A stretch of 57,876 nucleotides of DNA. It comes from Liolophura sinensis. Its lineage: Eukaryota; Mollusca; Polyplacophora; Chitonida; Chitonidae. Shown piece by piece: positions 1 to 12,200 of the stretch. Position 1 is the first letter of the stretch. Each line of letters begins with the position of its first letter. The stretch covers positions 47,160,645 through 47,218,520 of the forward strand of contig NC_088302.1 in assembly GCF_032854445.1 (NCBI RefSeq), read 5' to 3'. A program made the position numbers and the translations under genes. The notes below the pieces were generated by a model. The model saw only the letters and a program-made list of their open reading frames with translations. It was not told the DNA's origin and did not search any database.

Positions 1-811
1 AACGTTCTTGACTTCCAACAAAACGAAATGCAAAAACTTAAATCCCATTGTTTTACTTTTGGCGGAGCAGTTGTCTGGCCATGTAGGTACCTGATGAAGA
101 ATAAAGAAATTGCTCCTCCGCAGTCTGATTGCCCCTCCACAGTTTGATTGCCCCTCCACAGTCTGATTACCCTTCTTTGAAGTGGCACTTGATGGTTTGG
201 CTGCAGTCCTGAGTTGGAACTTCTGTTATAAATGGTACACTGGGAAGTGGTTTTCTCTGGATGCTTCCCAGTTTCCTCCACTCATTAACCTGACTGGTTA
301 TGGTATGGTTCTATACATGCAGCAAAATTATAAATATAAATTAGGATAAGTGGCATAATTTGTAAATTATGTTGGTTTTGTTCAGTGCAAGAAAATTCCA
401 AAAATAGTACTGTTCCTCAAAAAGGAAAAGAGAAGTGGGTTGCCTGTTTTTTCTGTTGCAGCATCTAGGCAGGATTCCAGAGGAGTCTTTGTGCTCTAAA
501 ATGATGCAGTATTGGGTGCAAAATAAATGGCAATGGCCCCTACAAGTATAGTCACTTGTAAAGGAAATGTCCTTTTGCCTGGGAATTGAGCTTACATTGG
601 AATTGAGCTTGATCCTGTATATGTACGGCAAAGGCAAAGGAGTGTCCTGTTTTCTGTAGCACATTTAAGTTTTGAAGAGCCAATCCTCCATGGAATATTC
701 TTCTTGTTCCTCACTAGAAATGGCAGTTTGAAAGAAAACATTAGTCCAGTATACGCTACATGTAAGTGTATGATTGATATATAGACTGTATGACGACAAC
801 CCACTGACAAC
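1..811. other. 5' flanking DNA with no supported gene
   Basis: AT-rich DNA with only short chance reading frames. A small tandem repeat of about 20 bp (ATTGCCCCTCCACAGTCTG type, three and a bit copies) lies at 109-170. Nothing else is recognisable. Confidence 0.6.
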
Positions 812-898
812 CTTATCTCTGTGTTGTGTTATTGCTCTCCAGTCATCCGCACAACCAAAATCAAACTGACGGCTGGTTAACTCGGACGCACATAACAT
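812..898 (-). CDS. Possible first coding exon of a divergent minus-strand gene (unidentified)
   Basis: On the minus strand an ATG at 898 opens MLCASELTSRQFDFGCAD then DWRAITQHRDK, in an unusually CpG-rich stretch for this window, before a possible GT donor at 811. The peptide looks coding-like (balanced composition, few rare patterns), but I do not recognise the family. No downstream exons can be followed because the gene would leave the window to the left. The 3' border is uncertain; a second donor-like site lies a few bases further on. The neighbouring 900-1110 region could be its promoter. Confidence 0.2.
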
Positions 899-1110
899 TC
901 CATCACCCTTTTATCGGTCAGTTTCCTCCGACAGCTCAAGTGGGGCTTTCGGGTAATTATCTCCCTTGTATTGCTCCGCCCTTGTCGATTCTTGCTTAGA
1001 TAAGCCGTGCTGGCGACATACGATAACACTGGGTGGAATATTATTATAACTCCCCGTATAAAGCTACTACATCGGTACCGCGCGTTGTCACTTGGCAACG
1101 TTTCAAACAA
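899..1110 (-). promoter_or_regulatory. CpG-enriched candidate promoter region
   Basis: CpG is frequent here compared with the introns. A GC box (CCGCCC, 976-981) is present, and an imperfect inverted repeat GTTGTC-ACTT-GGCAAC resembling an RFX X-box lies near 1084-1099. It could serve a divergent minus-strand gene. Evidence is compositional only. Confidence 0.2.
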
Positions 1111-2639
1111 AGCAGTCAAGGTGGCTTTTTAACCAAAGTGTCTGAGGTTATTCGAGAGTCATCGGTAAGAGTATTTATGAGTGTAGCACGTCCGTTCGCT
1201 ATGTACCGTTCTCGGACCATTTCCTTTGAAGTCTGAATTTGCAACACTGTGATTTTTTTTCGGCATAACCACAGCCAGAGAGTTTCTGATAGGCCTACGC
1301 GTAGACTAGTTAAAGTCCTTTTTTTTTTTTTTTTTTACTTATGAAGTGTTGTGCGCAATAACTACAAATATCTCTGCTGGCCATGTTACCTACTTTTTTC
1401 CACATAGAAACCCCCAGCCTTTAGCCGATGGGGTCGGTCGTGTTTCAGCTCTAAAGAAAAGCCAGGAAACATCAATGACAACAGCAAAGAAACAATTTTA
1501 CATGCAAACATGGCGAGTCTCGATGCCAGTGGTTGAACAGAGGCAATGTGAATTAATTTGTGGAAAGAATGAAAAACCTGATCAGCGTTGCCAGGTGAAC
1601 ACACCTTGAAAAATAAGGCCCAGTGTGTTAAAATGTGTGTTATCATTTTCCACTTTTAGAAAGTTTAAGCCGCGCACTAACTTTACATACTTTTTGCGTT
1701 GATCAAGTTATCGTATTCTTATAAGCATGGCATTATAATCTGGACAATGTCATTTCCCAAGGGGGACTTCATATATTATATTGAGGAGTCTACCGCATTG
1801 AAGACCGTTTTGGACTGGATGTTTCCAGTCATTGTTATTGTGGATCCTATTGTAATGAACCGCGGAACGGAGGGATTTTGGACAGCGCTGTGTAGTGTTG
1901 AAAATGCTGTGATCAACAGTTGATTTGTGTCTTGCTTTCCATGGGAAACAACGTTACATATACAAGAGAAAATGCACCAAAGCCAGCAGAATTTAAATAG
2001 CACAAAATATAGAGAAACTGCACCAATATAGCATTTGACAAGAACAAAGACAAATAAGACGATTAAAATCGCGTGTTCAAATCCGTGTTCTTGAATCCGG
2101 CGTGAAAGATAACTGAAATAAATAAATTTGACAAAGAAGTAGTTCACTGTTGTTATAGGCCCGATGTTAATCTTGGTGTCATAAGTTTCCTGCTATCTAA
2201 ACACTGACTTTCATGCCTGAAAGTTATAATACTTTCACTGATTCCAGTATAGAGCTGTAATTAAGATTAACATGGTTAATTTTTTTGTGCAGGATTTCAG
2301 ATATTGTTTATGTTTGTTCCTACTTATCGTTTTAAGGTATAGGGTTACTACTTATTTGTAGCGAATATTTCGAGAGGCTAGTGTTGGCTCGGAACTAAGA
2401 CATACATGTATACAGTCGTGAGTGGTACCTTGCTGCAGGATCTAATGAATGTACCCTCACACTTATTCACTTCCGCTTGCGCGACCAAGATATCTTAATC
2501 TCGGGTGATTTAATGGCTTCTTGTCTTGGACGGTGTAACATCTGGTGAAAACAGTATAGGCACGATTTAGATGTATAAACGTTACATTTATGATTACACA
2601 TGTGTATATGAAGTATCTGAATATCTCGATTTACTGCAA
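1111..2639. other. Upstream intergenic DNA, nothing recognised
   Basis: A poly-T run lies near 1319-1336 and only short shadow frames are present. No conserved domain, RNA gene or mobile element is recognisable. Confidence 0.5.
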
Positions 2640-2710
2640 GACGTAGTTCGGTGGTAAGGTGCTCGACTATAATCATGAGGCGGACACCAGATTCTGGTTC
2701 AATCCTGCAT
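2640..2710 (+). repeat. tRNA-like pol III promoter remnant (SINE head?)
   Basis: An A-box-like TAGTTCGGTGG (2644-2654) is followed after about 40 bases by a B-box-like GGTTCAATCC (2696-2705), the spacing of a tRNA or tRNA-derived SINE head. The flanks do not form an acceptor stem, so it is not a functional tRNA gene. Confidence 0.35.
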
Positions 2711-2774
2711 GGCGTGCAAAACGTTGTTTTGGGGGTGTTTATTGGCGCCCCACGGCGCTCGGCGCTCTGTCTTC

Positions 2775-2816
2775 CATACTGGTGGAAGACAGATCAATCT
2801 GTCCTCCACCAGTATG
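2775..2816. repeat. 19-bp inverted repeat (hairpin, 4-base loop)
   Basis: Arms 2775-2793 and 2798-2816 are complementary at 18 of 19 positions around the loop TCAA. On the minus-strand RNA the single mismatch becomes a G-U pair, so that strand would fold completely. Confidence 0.8.
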
Positions 2817-4248
2817 TGTACGTAACCTGTACTTGGGAAAATTCGTCGTCATAACTTATCAACGTGCCGTTATTCATTCAGTATCTTGCCAGAGGTCGTT
2901 GATCTGCTCCAGACCCTCTGGTATCATCCGCCATTGTACATGATTGGGAAAAAATACATATACAGTGAATGTGGTGTGAAAATTCAACACAAACATTTTT
3001 TAATTCTAATTTACGGGTACCATAAAAAGAAACAAAACACTGTGATACTTACTTGGCGCTTTGTATATGCTCAACATTGTGTATTGGTACTGTAGTATAT
3101 GCATGTATTCACCACATGGATATCCGACTTGACGTTTAACCAGTCCTCAGTTTGTACCTTTATGGTGGTTCGCGGGTTCGAATCCAATACTCGATCATAG
3201 TGTCGTCTCTACAGTTTTATGACAAATTAACTCCCGCGTACTTTATTACTCAGACGAGGTGTTCTTCTCTCATTCACCCACTCCTAAATCTGATTGTCGT
3301 GTATGCCAGTATTTGCAGACTGAAGAAGGCCCTATAACTAGAGCATGTGGTAAACTGTAACGTTATGCTCGTAACTATGAAACATTGCGAAAACTACGAT
3401 AAGGTGCAATGTTCAAATTTTATATGAACAAGATACAGCTGTAGGAGACTACACAAAGAATAACTGTATTTGTCAATTCACTGTAAAGTGCAAGGAAGGA
3501 TGTTTCAATATGGTAAATGCTAATATTAATACGGTGGTTGGTAATTCAGTAGATAGGCCTACTGATACGCTGAAGCAAGCGTAACAAAATTGGTTGTCAG
3601 AACAAGCATTTTTTTTTTTAATGGAATCATTTTAGTTAAACCTCAAACGATCTGGTCATTCACAGCACAATAATTTTGCTAGATGCATTCAGTTCATTTC
3701 ACATGTTGTAATGAATTAGGACCCAAACCTAGTAGATTTATAGATGGATGTTAATTGGTACAGAAATACACCTGGAACAAATGCGCTTATTCATAGACCA
3801 CACGCTTACACACACCGCCTATACACTCTGCTTACATAACAGTTTTGGAGAGGAAGTGTATTACTACATGCTGAGGGAATGGGTGGAATCTTGGATTGCC
3901 CGCACTGTTTTTAAGAGCACAAAACAGCGTGATTAGTTTTCCATCTTTACGCGTTTCGCTGAGTGGGGAAAGCGAATAGCGTAAAGAAAAACTGTGGAGC
4001 ACACATACGGATTGTCTGCCCAAGTACTAGGACCGCCTCCTAAACCCTTCACGGCTAAGCAACACGATACTGGCTCATAAAGAAGTGTCTATCGGTAAGG
4101 CATAGCCAAGCTGGTAGGGCCACACTATACGAAAGTTACTGGCGTATCCAGCTCACTCACTAGTCGCTGGTCGCGGGCTGCAGGCGGTTGTCAACACACA
4201 TCCTTCGCGAATCCACTGACTAGTGTTTCAGCCTAGAGACAATCGAGC
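2817..4248 (+). promoter_or_regulatory. Proximal 5' flank and probable 5' UTR of FREM2
   Basis: The last 300 bases before the start codon are richer in CpG than the introns and must contain at least part of the 5' UTR. TATA-like CATAAAG lies near 4076. A possible acceptor (GTGTTTCAG, ending 4231) leaves open a 5' UTR intron. A lone B-box-like GGGTTCGAATCC sits at 3174-3185. The transcription start cannot be placed. Confidence 0.35.
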
Positions 4249-7200
4249 ATGGCTCCGACTGGGAGGAGGAGACAGCCGGGATTATCGGTTAGGTTGTCGG
4301 ACTTCAAAAGACCGCTTTCAGTACCTGTGATTTTGATATGGCTATCTGTGTTCCTTATCCAATGTTGCTTTGCTCAAATTCTCCGCTACAACGGTGGGGT
4401 GCAGGTACCCTTTGGCAGGTCCGTGTACATCAGCCCAGAAAAAGACTTAACAATTGACGTTCAGCCTGGTGATCGATGCTCTGTATTAGTATTGGACAGC
4501 GATGCACTGTCCCAGAGGCCAGGGAAATTGATGCCACCGGTATTCCCGTGTCAGTTTGGCAACCGGGAAGTACAATATACCCACTTTGGATTACGAAGTC
4601 CGTCTGAGGACAGAGTTCGACTCCAGATCAGATATGACAGCCCCACAGAGACTATCATCATTCCGTTCACGCTGGACATTGACGTGACGTTCGTGCAACT
4701 GGAAATCGTCACCCGTAACGTCCCCATCACTGTGGACAAGCTTCTGGGTGTGAGTACACCCATAGATGAGAGTACGCTGGAGCTTACCTTTGACCGCGAC
4801 GAGGAAGTATGCAAGCTGTCCATTTTGAATGCAGCTAGTGGATTACCGAGGTACGGAGAAATCATGAATGACACCTCCACGCTGTCCATGATCGACTGCG
4901 ACGTCTTTCTGACGCAAGGCATCCGCTATCGACACACGGCCACGACGAATTCCCCGAACAAAGATTATATCCCGATGGTTGTCGAAGTAATGGAGCGTGA
5001 CGGGACAATGACCAAACAGGAATACTTCCAGGTAATGGTCCGCATCACTGGCGGATCAGAGAACACAAGGCCTTACCCTACCTTCAACTCTTTGCTGGTC
5101 ATGGAAGTGGACCAGTTCGTCATGACAGCCATCACTCCGGAAATACTGTGGGCTGAGGATGTGGAAACGTCTGACGACGACCTCGTGTTTAACATCACCC
5201 AAATACTTGGCGTCGGTGAAGGTGTCATTGTCAGCACGGATGACCACAACCAGCCCGTGTCGTCCTTCTATCAGCGTGATGTGCGTGACTTGAAAATCGC
5301 TTACAAGCCACCCAGCAGTGATTCGAATACTCAGAGAATTTTCCAAATCGAGATGGAGGTTGTAGATAGCGAGGGATTAACATCAGACCCCTTTACTCTG
5401 ATGATTGTTGTGAACCCAATGAATACCTTGGCGCCAGTGGTCACCAGGAATACAGGTATTCAGTTATTTGAAGGCGAAGCGAGACCCTTGGTCAGCTCAC
5501 AGAACTTGGAAATTTCTGACGAAGATAACCTGGAAGACGTAAGAATCACAGTTATTGATGGTTTACGTCACGGAAAATTGTTAACCACTGGCGTACCAAG
5601 AAAAGTGTTCACCCCAGCCGATTTAGATGCGGGGCTGGTTGTATATCAACACGATGATAGTGATACATTCAGCGATAACATCATCTTTAGGATGACGGAT
5701 GGTCGAAACGACGTGGAGTTTTTGTTTCCTGTCACCACCTTCCCGCAAGATGACGAGCCACCTGTCATCAGTGCAAACACGGGCTTAGATATCAGACATG
5801 GCCAACTGGCGGAGATTTCTCCGTTTGTATTAAGCGCCACTGATATTGATAGTGACGATTCTACCGTTAAATTCTTACTCGATTCACCCCATTCAACGGA
5901 AGGAGAATTCGTAAAGAGACAGTTTGAAGTGCCCAAGAGTCAACAGCCATGGGAGTATAACAATGGCGTCTATGAAAAAGTTGTGAAAGAATTCACCCAA
6001 GAGGATATTTTGGAAGGTAAGGTATTCTACCGACATGTTGGTCCCCCATAACTCCGATTTTGTGGTGGATCGTATAAAACTGAAAGCTGTTGACGGCAAT
6101 GATCCACCCAACGAGTCCCCTGCTCAGGAATTTATAGTCAAGATAGCCCCTGTGGATGACCAACCACCATACCTTCACCCAAACAGCCCTATGGAGATGA
6201 AAGTACAAGAGTTTCAGCTGACACCCTTTAAGAGAAAATACTTTCGATATTCTGACGACGGCACTGATAGTCGAAAACTCCAGTACACAGTTGAAGCACC
6301 GCCTTTTGATACTGACTTGAACACCTTGTTACCTGCAGGACAAATCGTTCTGTGTGACAGTCCACAGAACGAGGTATCCTTCTTTTCCCAAGCTCAAGTT
6401 AATCATCACAAAATTTGTTACCAGCCCCCTAGCAAAGAGCTGGGCATAACCCCTAGGGTTATTCAGTTTGTGTTCTCCGTCCAGGACGTAGCGGGGAATG
6501 CATTGTCAAATCAATTATTCACCGTTCATCTCCAGCCTGTAGACAACAAACCTCCAGCAGTGACGAACAAAGGACTGACAGTGTTTGAGAATGGTTACAA
6601 AGTGATTTCACCAGAAATGATGGATGCCCAAGACCCAGACACCGACTATGAACAGCTCCAGTTTGTGCTTACAGAAGAACCAGAGTATGGAGAATTGCAA
6701 CGAGATGGACAGCCACTTAAAACAGGGGAGTCGTTTTTTAGGACTGATATCAGTGATGGCCTACTGGCTTATGTCAACACAGGAGAGGAAATGGACCATG
6801 ACAAATTTAGTGTTGATTTATCCGATGGTGTTCACCATGTGCCCTTTACCTTCAAGATTAAAGTGAGGTCTATTGACGACGAAGCGCCGGTCCTACTGAA
6901 CACAGCGCCAGGTGAGTTAGGTGGCTCGCTGGAAGTTGCGGAAGGACAAGCCACAACGATTTCCACAAACAACTTACAGGCTTCCGATCCGGATACAGAG
7001 GAGCTGATATTGACGTTCATCGTGGACAAACCGCCAAATGAAGGAATCCTGCTCAGGAATGGCCACCCTTCGGACCGTTTCACCCAAAGCGATATTATCG
7101 ATGGCTTGGTGCAATACCAGCACACAGGGGGTGAAATTGGAACCCAGGCAAAAACGGATTCTTTCGTTCTAATGCTGTCGGATATGTCAGACGACTGGGT

Positions 7201-9241
7201 AGTTGGAGGAAACAAAGTAAAGAATGTAGAGATGTTTGTTGACATTATGCCCGTCGATAGTGTTCCGCCAACTGTTGACGTCGTTGGGAAGCTCTCTGTC
7301 TTTGAAAGTGAAAAGGCCCCATTGTTACCACGGTATCTCTTGATGGAGGATCCCGATTCCGATATGGACGATTTAATGTGTACCATTATTGTGCAACCAA
7401 CCAAAGGTTATCTCGAAAACAAATCCCCAGCTCCGGGTTCGGAGAAATCCAGAGCTGGTATGCCAATTACTTCCTTCATGATGAAAGATGTTATTCAAAA
7501 TGACATCAGTTACGTTCAGAGTGTACACAAGGGTACTGAGCCCAGAGATGATCGCTTCACATTTAAGTGTTCTGATGGCTCGAATCTATCCCCTAACAAA
7601 TTCTTTCCTATTAAAATCCGACCACTAAACGATGAAGCACCAGAGGTGTTCATGAGGGAGTTTGTTGTCATGGAAGGTATGAACTTAATAATAGATCTGC
7701 CAATCCTGAATGCCGTAGACAAGGACGAACCCAAAGACATTCTCACTTTTGTCATTGACAAACCCCCAAGACACGGTAAACTAGTACAGCAGACACCAAC
7801 GGGAATATATCCATCAGCAACTTCACGCTGGACAATATCGAAGATGGCTCCACCATTGTGTATGAGCACGATGATTCCGAATCTAAGGAGGACTCGTTCA
7901 ACTTCACTCTCACTGACGGAAAACACAACATCAGCAACGGCATCTCCATCATGATTTTACCTGTGAATGACGAAACTCCTAGACTCACCATAAACAACGG
8001 ACTGGAAATAGAGGACATAGGTCAGACGGAATACATCACCAATAAGGATCTTAAAGCTACGGATTTAGATTCACCTGATTCGTCCATATCATTTTCCGTC
8101 CGTCGCTCACCTAGTCATGGTTGGTTGCAAATTGTTCTGGAGGGAATTCCACGTAATCTTACCAAAGGATCAAACTTTACACAAAATGACATTGATGAGG
8201 GTCGAGTCAGGTATGTGCACACCGGGCTACAAGGGGTCAGGGATTTGATCAAATTTGACGTCACTGATGGACTAAATCCCCTAATCGATCGTTACTTTTA
8301 CGTCACCGTTGCGGGTATAGACATGGTTTACCCAGACGTCGTCAACAAGGGCGTGGAGCTTCCAGAAGGAGGCCAGGTAACTTTGACCACCGCCATTTTG
8401 AGCGGTACAGACTTGAACAGTCCCGACAAAGGTCTGATTTTCTCCGTAACACGTGCACCGTCACGAGGTCACCTGGAGGCGACAGACATGCCTGGAATAC
8501 CAGTGACAAGCTTCAGTCAATTACAACTGGCGGGAAACAAGATTCGTTACGTGCACACCAGTGACGACGAAATGAAAATGGACAGTTTTGAGTTTGAAGT
8601 TACAGACGGCTACAATCCAGTTTTTAGAACTTTCCGTATATCATTGAGCGACGTGGACAACAAAAAGCCGGTGTTATTCTTCGAAACTTTGCGTGTCAAA
8701 GAAGGTGGAAACAAACTCATTACGCCATTCGAACTTAAAGCCGACGACAAAGACACTCCCGATGAAAGAATTTTATTCACGATCACTCAAGTCCCAGTCC
8801 ATGGCAATATTCTCCACAACTTTACCAAAATCGTTTCCACGTTCACTCTCGCGGACTTGAGCGAGAATCTCATCAGTTACCAACATGATGGCACCGAAAC
8901 ATTGAGCGACAGTTTTTCGTTCACAGTAACGGACGGCACTCATTCGGACTTTTACGTATTTCCTCAGATGAATTATCTCACACGGAGACCTCAGATAATG
9001 GACATTGAAATAATCCCCGTGGACAATGGCATCCCCATGATCTCGGTGAACAAGGGTTCGTCTTCCTTAAGCCCACTTCCGGGCGGAGATTTGGGATTCC
9101 GGATCACTAACAAAGTCTTACGGACTGAGGATCGCGACAGCCCTGTGGATGAACTTCTCTACTCAATCATATCGGAACCCAAGTTCGGTTACATAAAGAA
9201 CATCAACATGGGCGACTTCAGCATACATAATTGGACACAAG
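4249..9241 (+). CDS. FREM2: FREM2 exon 1: signal peptide, N-terminal region, CSPG repeats 1-11 and most of 12
   Basis: The ATG at 4249 has A at -3 and G at +4. It is followed by a basic stretch and a hydrophobic core ([18 protein letters not shown]), so the protein is secreted; cleavage is likely near residue 42. The region 44-277 matches the FREM2 N-terminal region ([26 protein letters not shown]). CSPG repeats start near residues 278, 394, 504, 639, 767, 879, 1005, 1132, 1243, 1360, 1475 and 1594. Each ends in a D-G or D-x-PV type motif and has an FT..DI..G.V.Y.H.G core. The exon ends inside repeat 12 at a GT donor (9242), phase 1. Two frame breaks interrupt it: 4249 to about 6047 is in one frame, about 6044-7803 in the next, and 7804-9241 back in the first. 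One unspliced 5-kb exon with so many repeats is unusual, but from memory vertebrate FREM2 has the same arrangement. A possible AG acceptor at 4230-4231 means the exon could begin with untranslated sequence from 4232. Confidence 0.93.
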
Positions 9242-12200
9242 GTAAGAGCTTTACATTATTGACGAAATATCTATTTGTCATCTTGCTTCATAGAGGTAGC
9301 GGTATATTTTTGCATTTTTTAAACACCAGCCTAATACTTATGGTATTTAATCACAGTATTTTAATTTAAATTCAAAACTGCCTTTTAAGATCAGGAAGTT
9401 GATTGAAATTAGTCAAGAGTCGAAAGCTTTAATAGCATTCAATAAAACTTATAAGTAAAGATAAGTTAGAAGTTGAAAGGAAAAGAAATATGTAGTAGTT
9501 AACCATTGGCAAGGCAGAATGTTCATTTTATTAAAGTGCACTTGTAAGCTAAATTCAATACACATTTTGAGGCCTTGGAAGACAAATCAGATTGGGTCTT
9601 CACTATTTAAGCAGTTTTGTATACTACATGCACGTGGGGAGGCTTTGACTGCATGCAGTGTTTCCATCAAGGAAATGTAGGCTGAGTGTAATGTCCTGCA
9701 GACACAGTTGTTAAATAGCCTTGACTGCATGCAGTTTTTCTATCAAGGAATCTCATGCTGAGTGCAATGTCCTAAAGACACAGTTGTTAAATAGCCTTGA
9801 CTGCATGCAGTTTTTCTATCAAGGAATCTCATGCTGAGTGCAATGTCCTAAAGACACAGTTGGTAAATAGCCTTGACTGCATGCAGTTTTTCCATCAAGG
9901 AAACATATGCTGAGTGTAATGTCCTGAGGACACAGTTGGTAAATATCATCACTGTACAATAAACATGAATGAATCAGTTAATGCTGATATGGCTTTCATC
10001 TCATTGGCAATATTACAACCATTCAAAACCTCTATAATTATCATGGAGCCATCAAAACTAGACTTAAACAGGCAGGGGAAGTTTTATCTCAGTTTTTTAA
10101 AAGTGGGGATTTTTTTACATGGAATTTTTACCTTTGTCTCCTTTTTGTGACTTAAATGTAACTTAAGTAAAACTTGACCTGAATAGTATTTAGGTTCACT
10201 ATGCCAAGGTCAGTTTAACCAGTAGTTGATGATTAATGGCTTTGGTTTCCGCAGGAACATAACAAACATAGTGACTAGCAAAGATACATGTACCAGGTAT
10301 GTGGTGACTGTAAAGTTACATGTACCAGGGATGTGGTGACTCGTAAAGTTACATGTACCAGATATGTGCTTGGTGTGTAGATGCCAACCAGATAGTCAGA
10401 CTCTACTGACCACATCCTCAGGCTGTACTGTCTGCATTAGTGTGTGCCATGATTGTTAGCATGGATTCAACCATAGTGTGCTGTTTTCAAAATATCTGCC
10501 AGAAAGTGAATTCTTGACTATTTAGTCTGAGGTTTGTTTGAAAACTTGTTCCTGTCTGATTTTGAGTCAGGTGATGACACTATTTTAACTCCAGGTTTTA
10601 AACATCTGCATTAATCTAAACATTCTTACCCTCTTTCTCATGGCACAAGTATGGGTTTCATCATGGTGTGCCCATAAATTACCAAAAAGACAGATGTTGT
10701 CCCTTTTGAACTGATATTAAAAAGGAGAAGTCAACACATGAGGATTTGGTGTATGGTACTTTAGATCTAATCTTAAATTTGATAAACTGATTGTTGAGGA
10801 ACACTGATATTGCTGCATGTATACACATGTAAATACATGATTATCAGATAGGATTCCACTTAAACAGCAATAAAAATAAGATGTTCTCATGTAAGTTTCT
10901 GAGTCATTGTTATTGAAAGTCACAAAATTTACCTTATCTGACTTTATTTGGAACACTTTACAAACAGGGATTACAGTAAGCAGAGTACTATTTGCTTACA
11001 AAAAGTGTACATGGCAAGGTTTGGTATAATTTGTTCTTACACAGAGCACAAGATAAAGCTTTCTGGAAAACTTGCAAAGATGCTATTATTTTCTTGTTAG
11101 ACATTGTTACCCACATTTGTCAGATTTTTGTCCACTACTGCTGAGTACTTGCCCAGGGACAGGTCAGTGTGTTTGGAGGGTCTAAAGTCATCTCAAGTGT
11201 AAACAGCTTTGAAGGGAAATGTTTCCATGGAGTCCAGGGTATTGGCCACCATTGTGTTACAGCATCCATATCTCTGCCTAATGATGTTTACAAAAATAAG
11301 GCATAGATGAGTGTGGTTGAGTTTGAGTGATTTGAGCAGCAGGTTTAAGCTGCAGCTAGCATATCATCATCTGGCACTACCTGGTATGCTTCTAGTTTTA
11401 TACCAGGGTAATACACTCATTGGTCATAATGAAATTGCTTGAGGTCATCCTTAAAAAAATTATTCTTGGGATAACCCAACCCTATAAAAAAATATGGTAT
11501 GTTTGTAGGGAGGAATTTTCAAAAGAAATGAACATAGAGTGTAGGATACCCCTAACAAACATGTTTTTAATGATTGACAATCAGAGATAGTCCATTTGGC
11601 TGGTATAGTGTGAGGGTGATGAGATAAAGATGCCATGCTTTTAACACCAGCTGGTCAGTAAGCCAGCTTCTTGACCAGTCTGTCTGCATAAATATTTTGA
11701 AGACATTTACAGGCAGTTTAACAGGTGCTTGACTGATAAGACAGTGGGATGAACCATTCAACAAAGAACCCTTAACTCTCATTATCAAAGCAGGACCAAA
11801 TTATGACCTAGCTCTTTTCTTCGTAAGATCTATGATTAACCAGTAGTGTTGACTACTTCAGAGCTAAACATATTCTTATTTTGTGCAATAAAATGAACTC
11901 AATTACTTTAGAGGGAAAAAAGAACAGGAGCTGGAATCTTGGCACATTGCTAATATTAAACTACATGTACCTGTGGACCCGTCTAAGTGGACAGGTGAAA
12001 TAGAAATCAGCTCTGCTTAGGCACTTTTAGCAAACAAAACATACTGGAACCAATGGAAATTTGGACACCCTGTCCAAACAAAAAGGTGTCAGAAATGGTT
12101 GGCTGGACACCTTTTTCTCATTTCTGGCTATCTGCCTGATTATCATGAGAAAGATTTGTTAAACACAGTACTAATAAGAGTAAAAGGTGTTTGTAGAAAC

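Noticed and set aside
3174-3185. Perfect B-box GGGTTCGAATCC as a tRNA gene
   Set aside because: No A box at the right distance that folds and no acceptor stem can be formed.
6011-6051. Splice-donor-like GGTAAGG at about 6016-6022 as an intron explanation for the first frame break
   Set aside because: The sequence after it (GKVFYRH-G) is the conserved CSPG core and homology continues without a gap in the next frame, so a one-base indel fits and an intron does not.
4249-9241. A processed pseudogene or a broken FREM2 copy
   Set aside because: All downstream exons are intact with normal splice sites, and the two frame breaks cancel each other at short homopolymers, which favours sequence error in a live gene.
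9645-9948. CRISPR-like array, and likewise for the other tandem arrays
   Set aside because: Direct repeats without unique spacers, in a eukaryotic intron; simple minisatellites.
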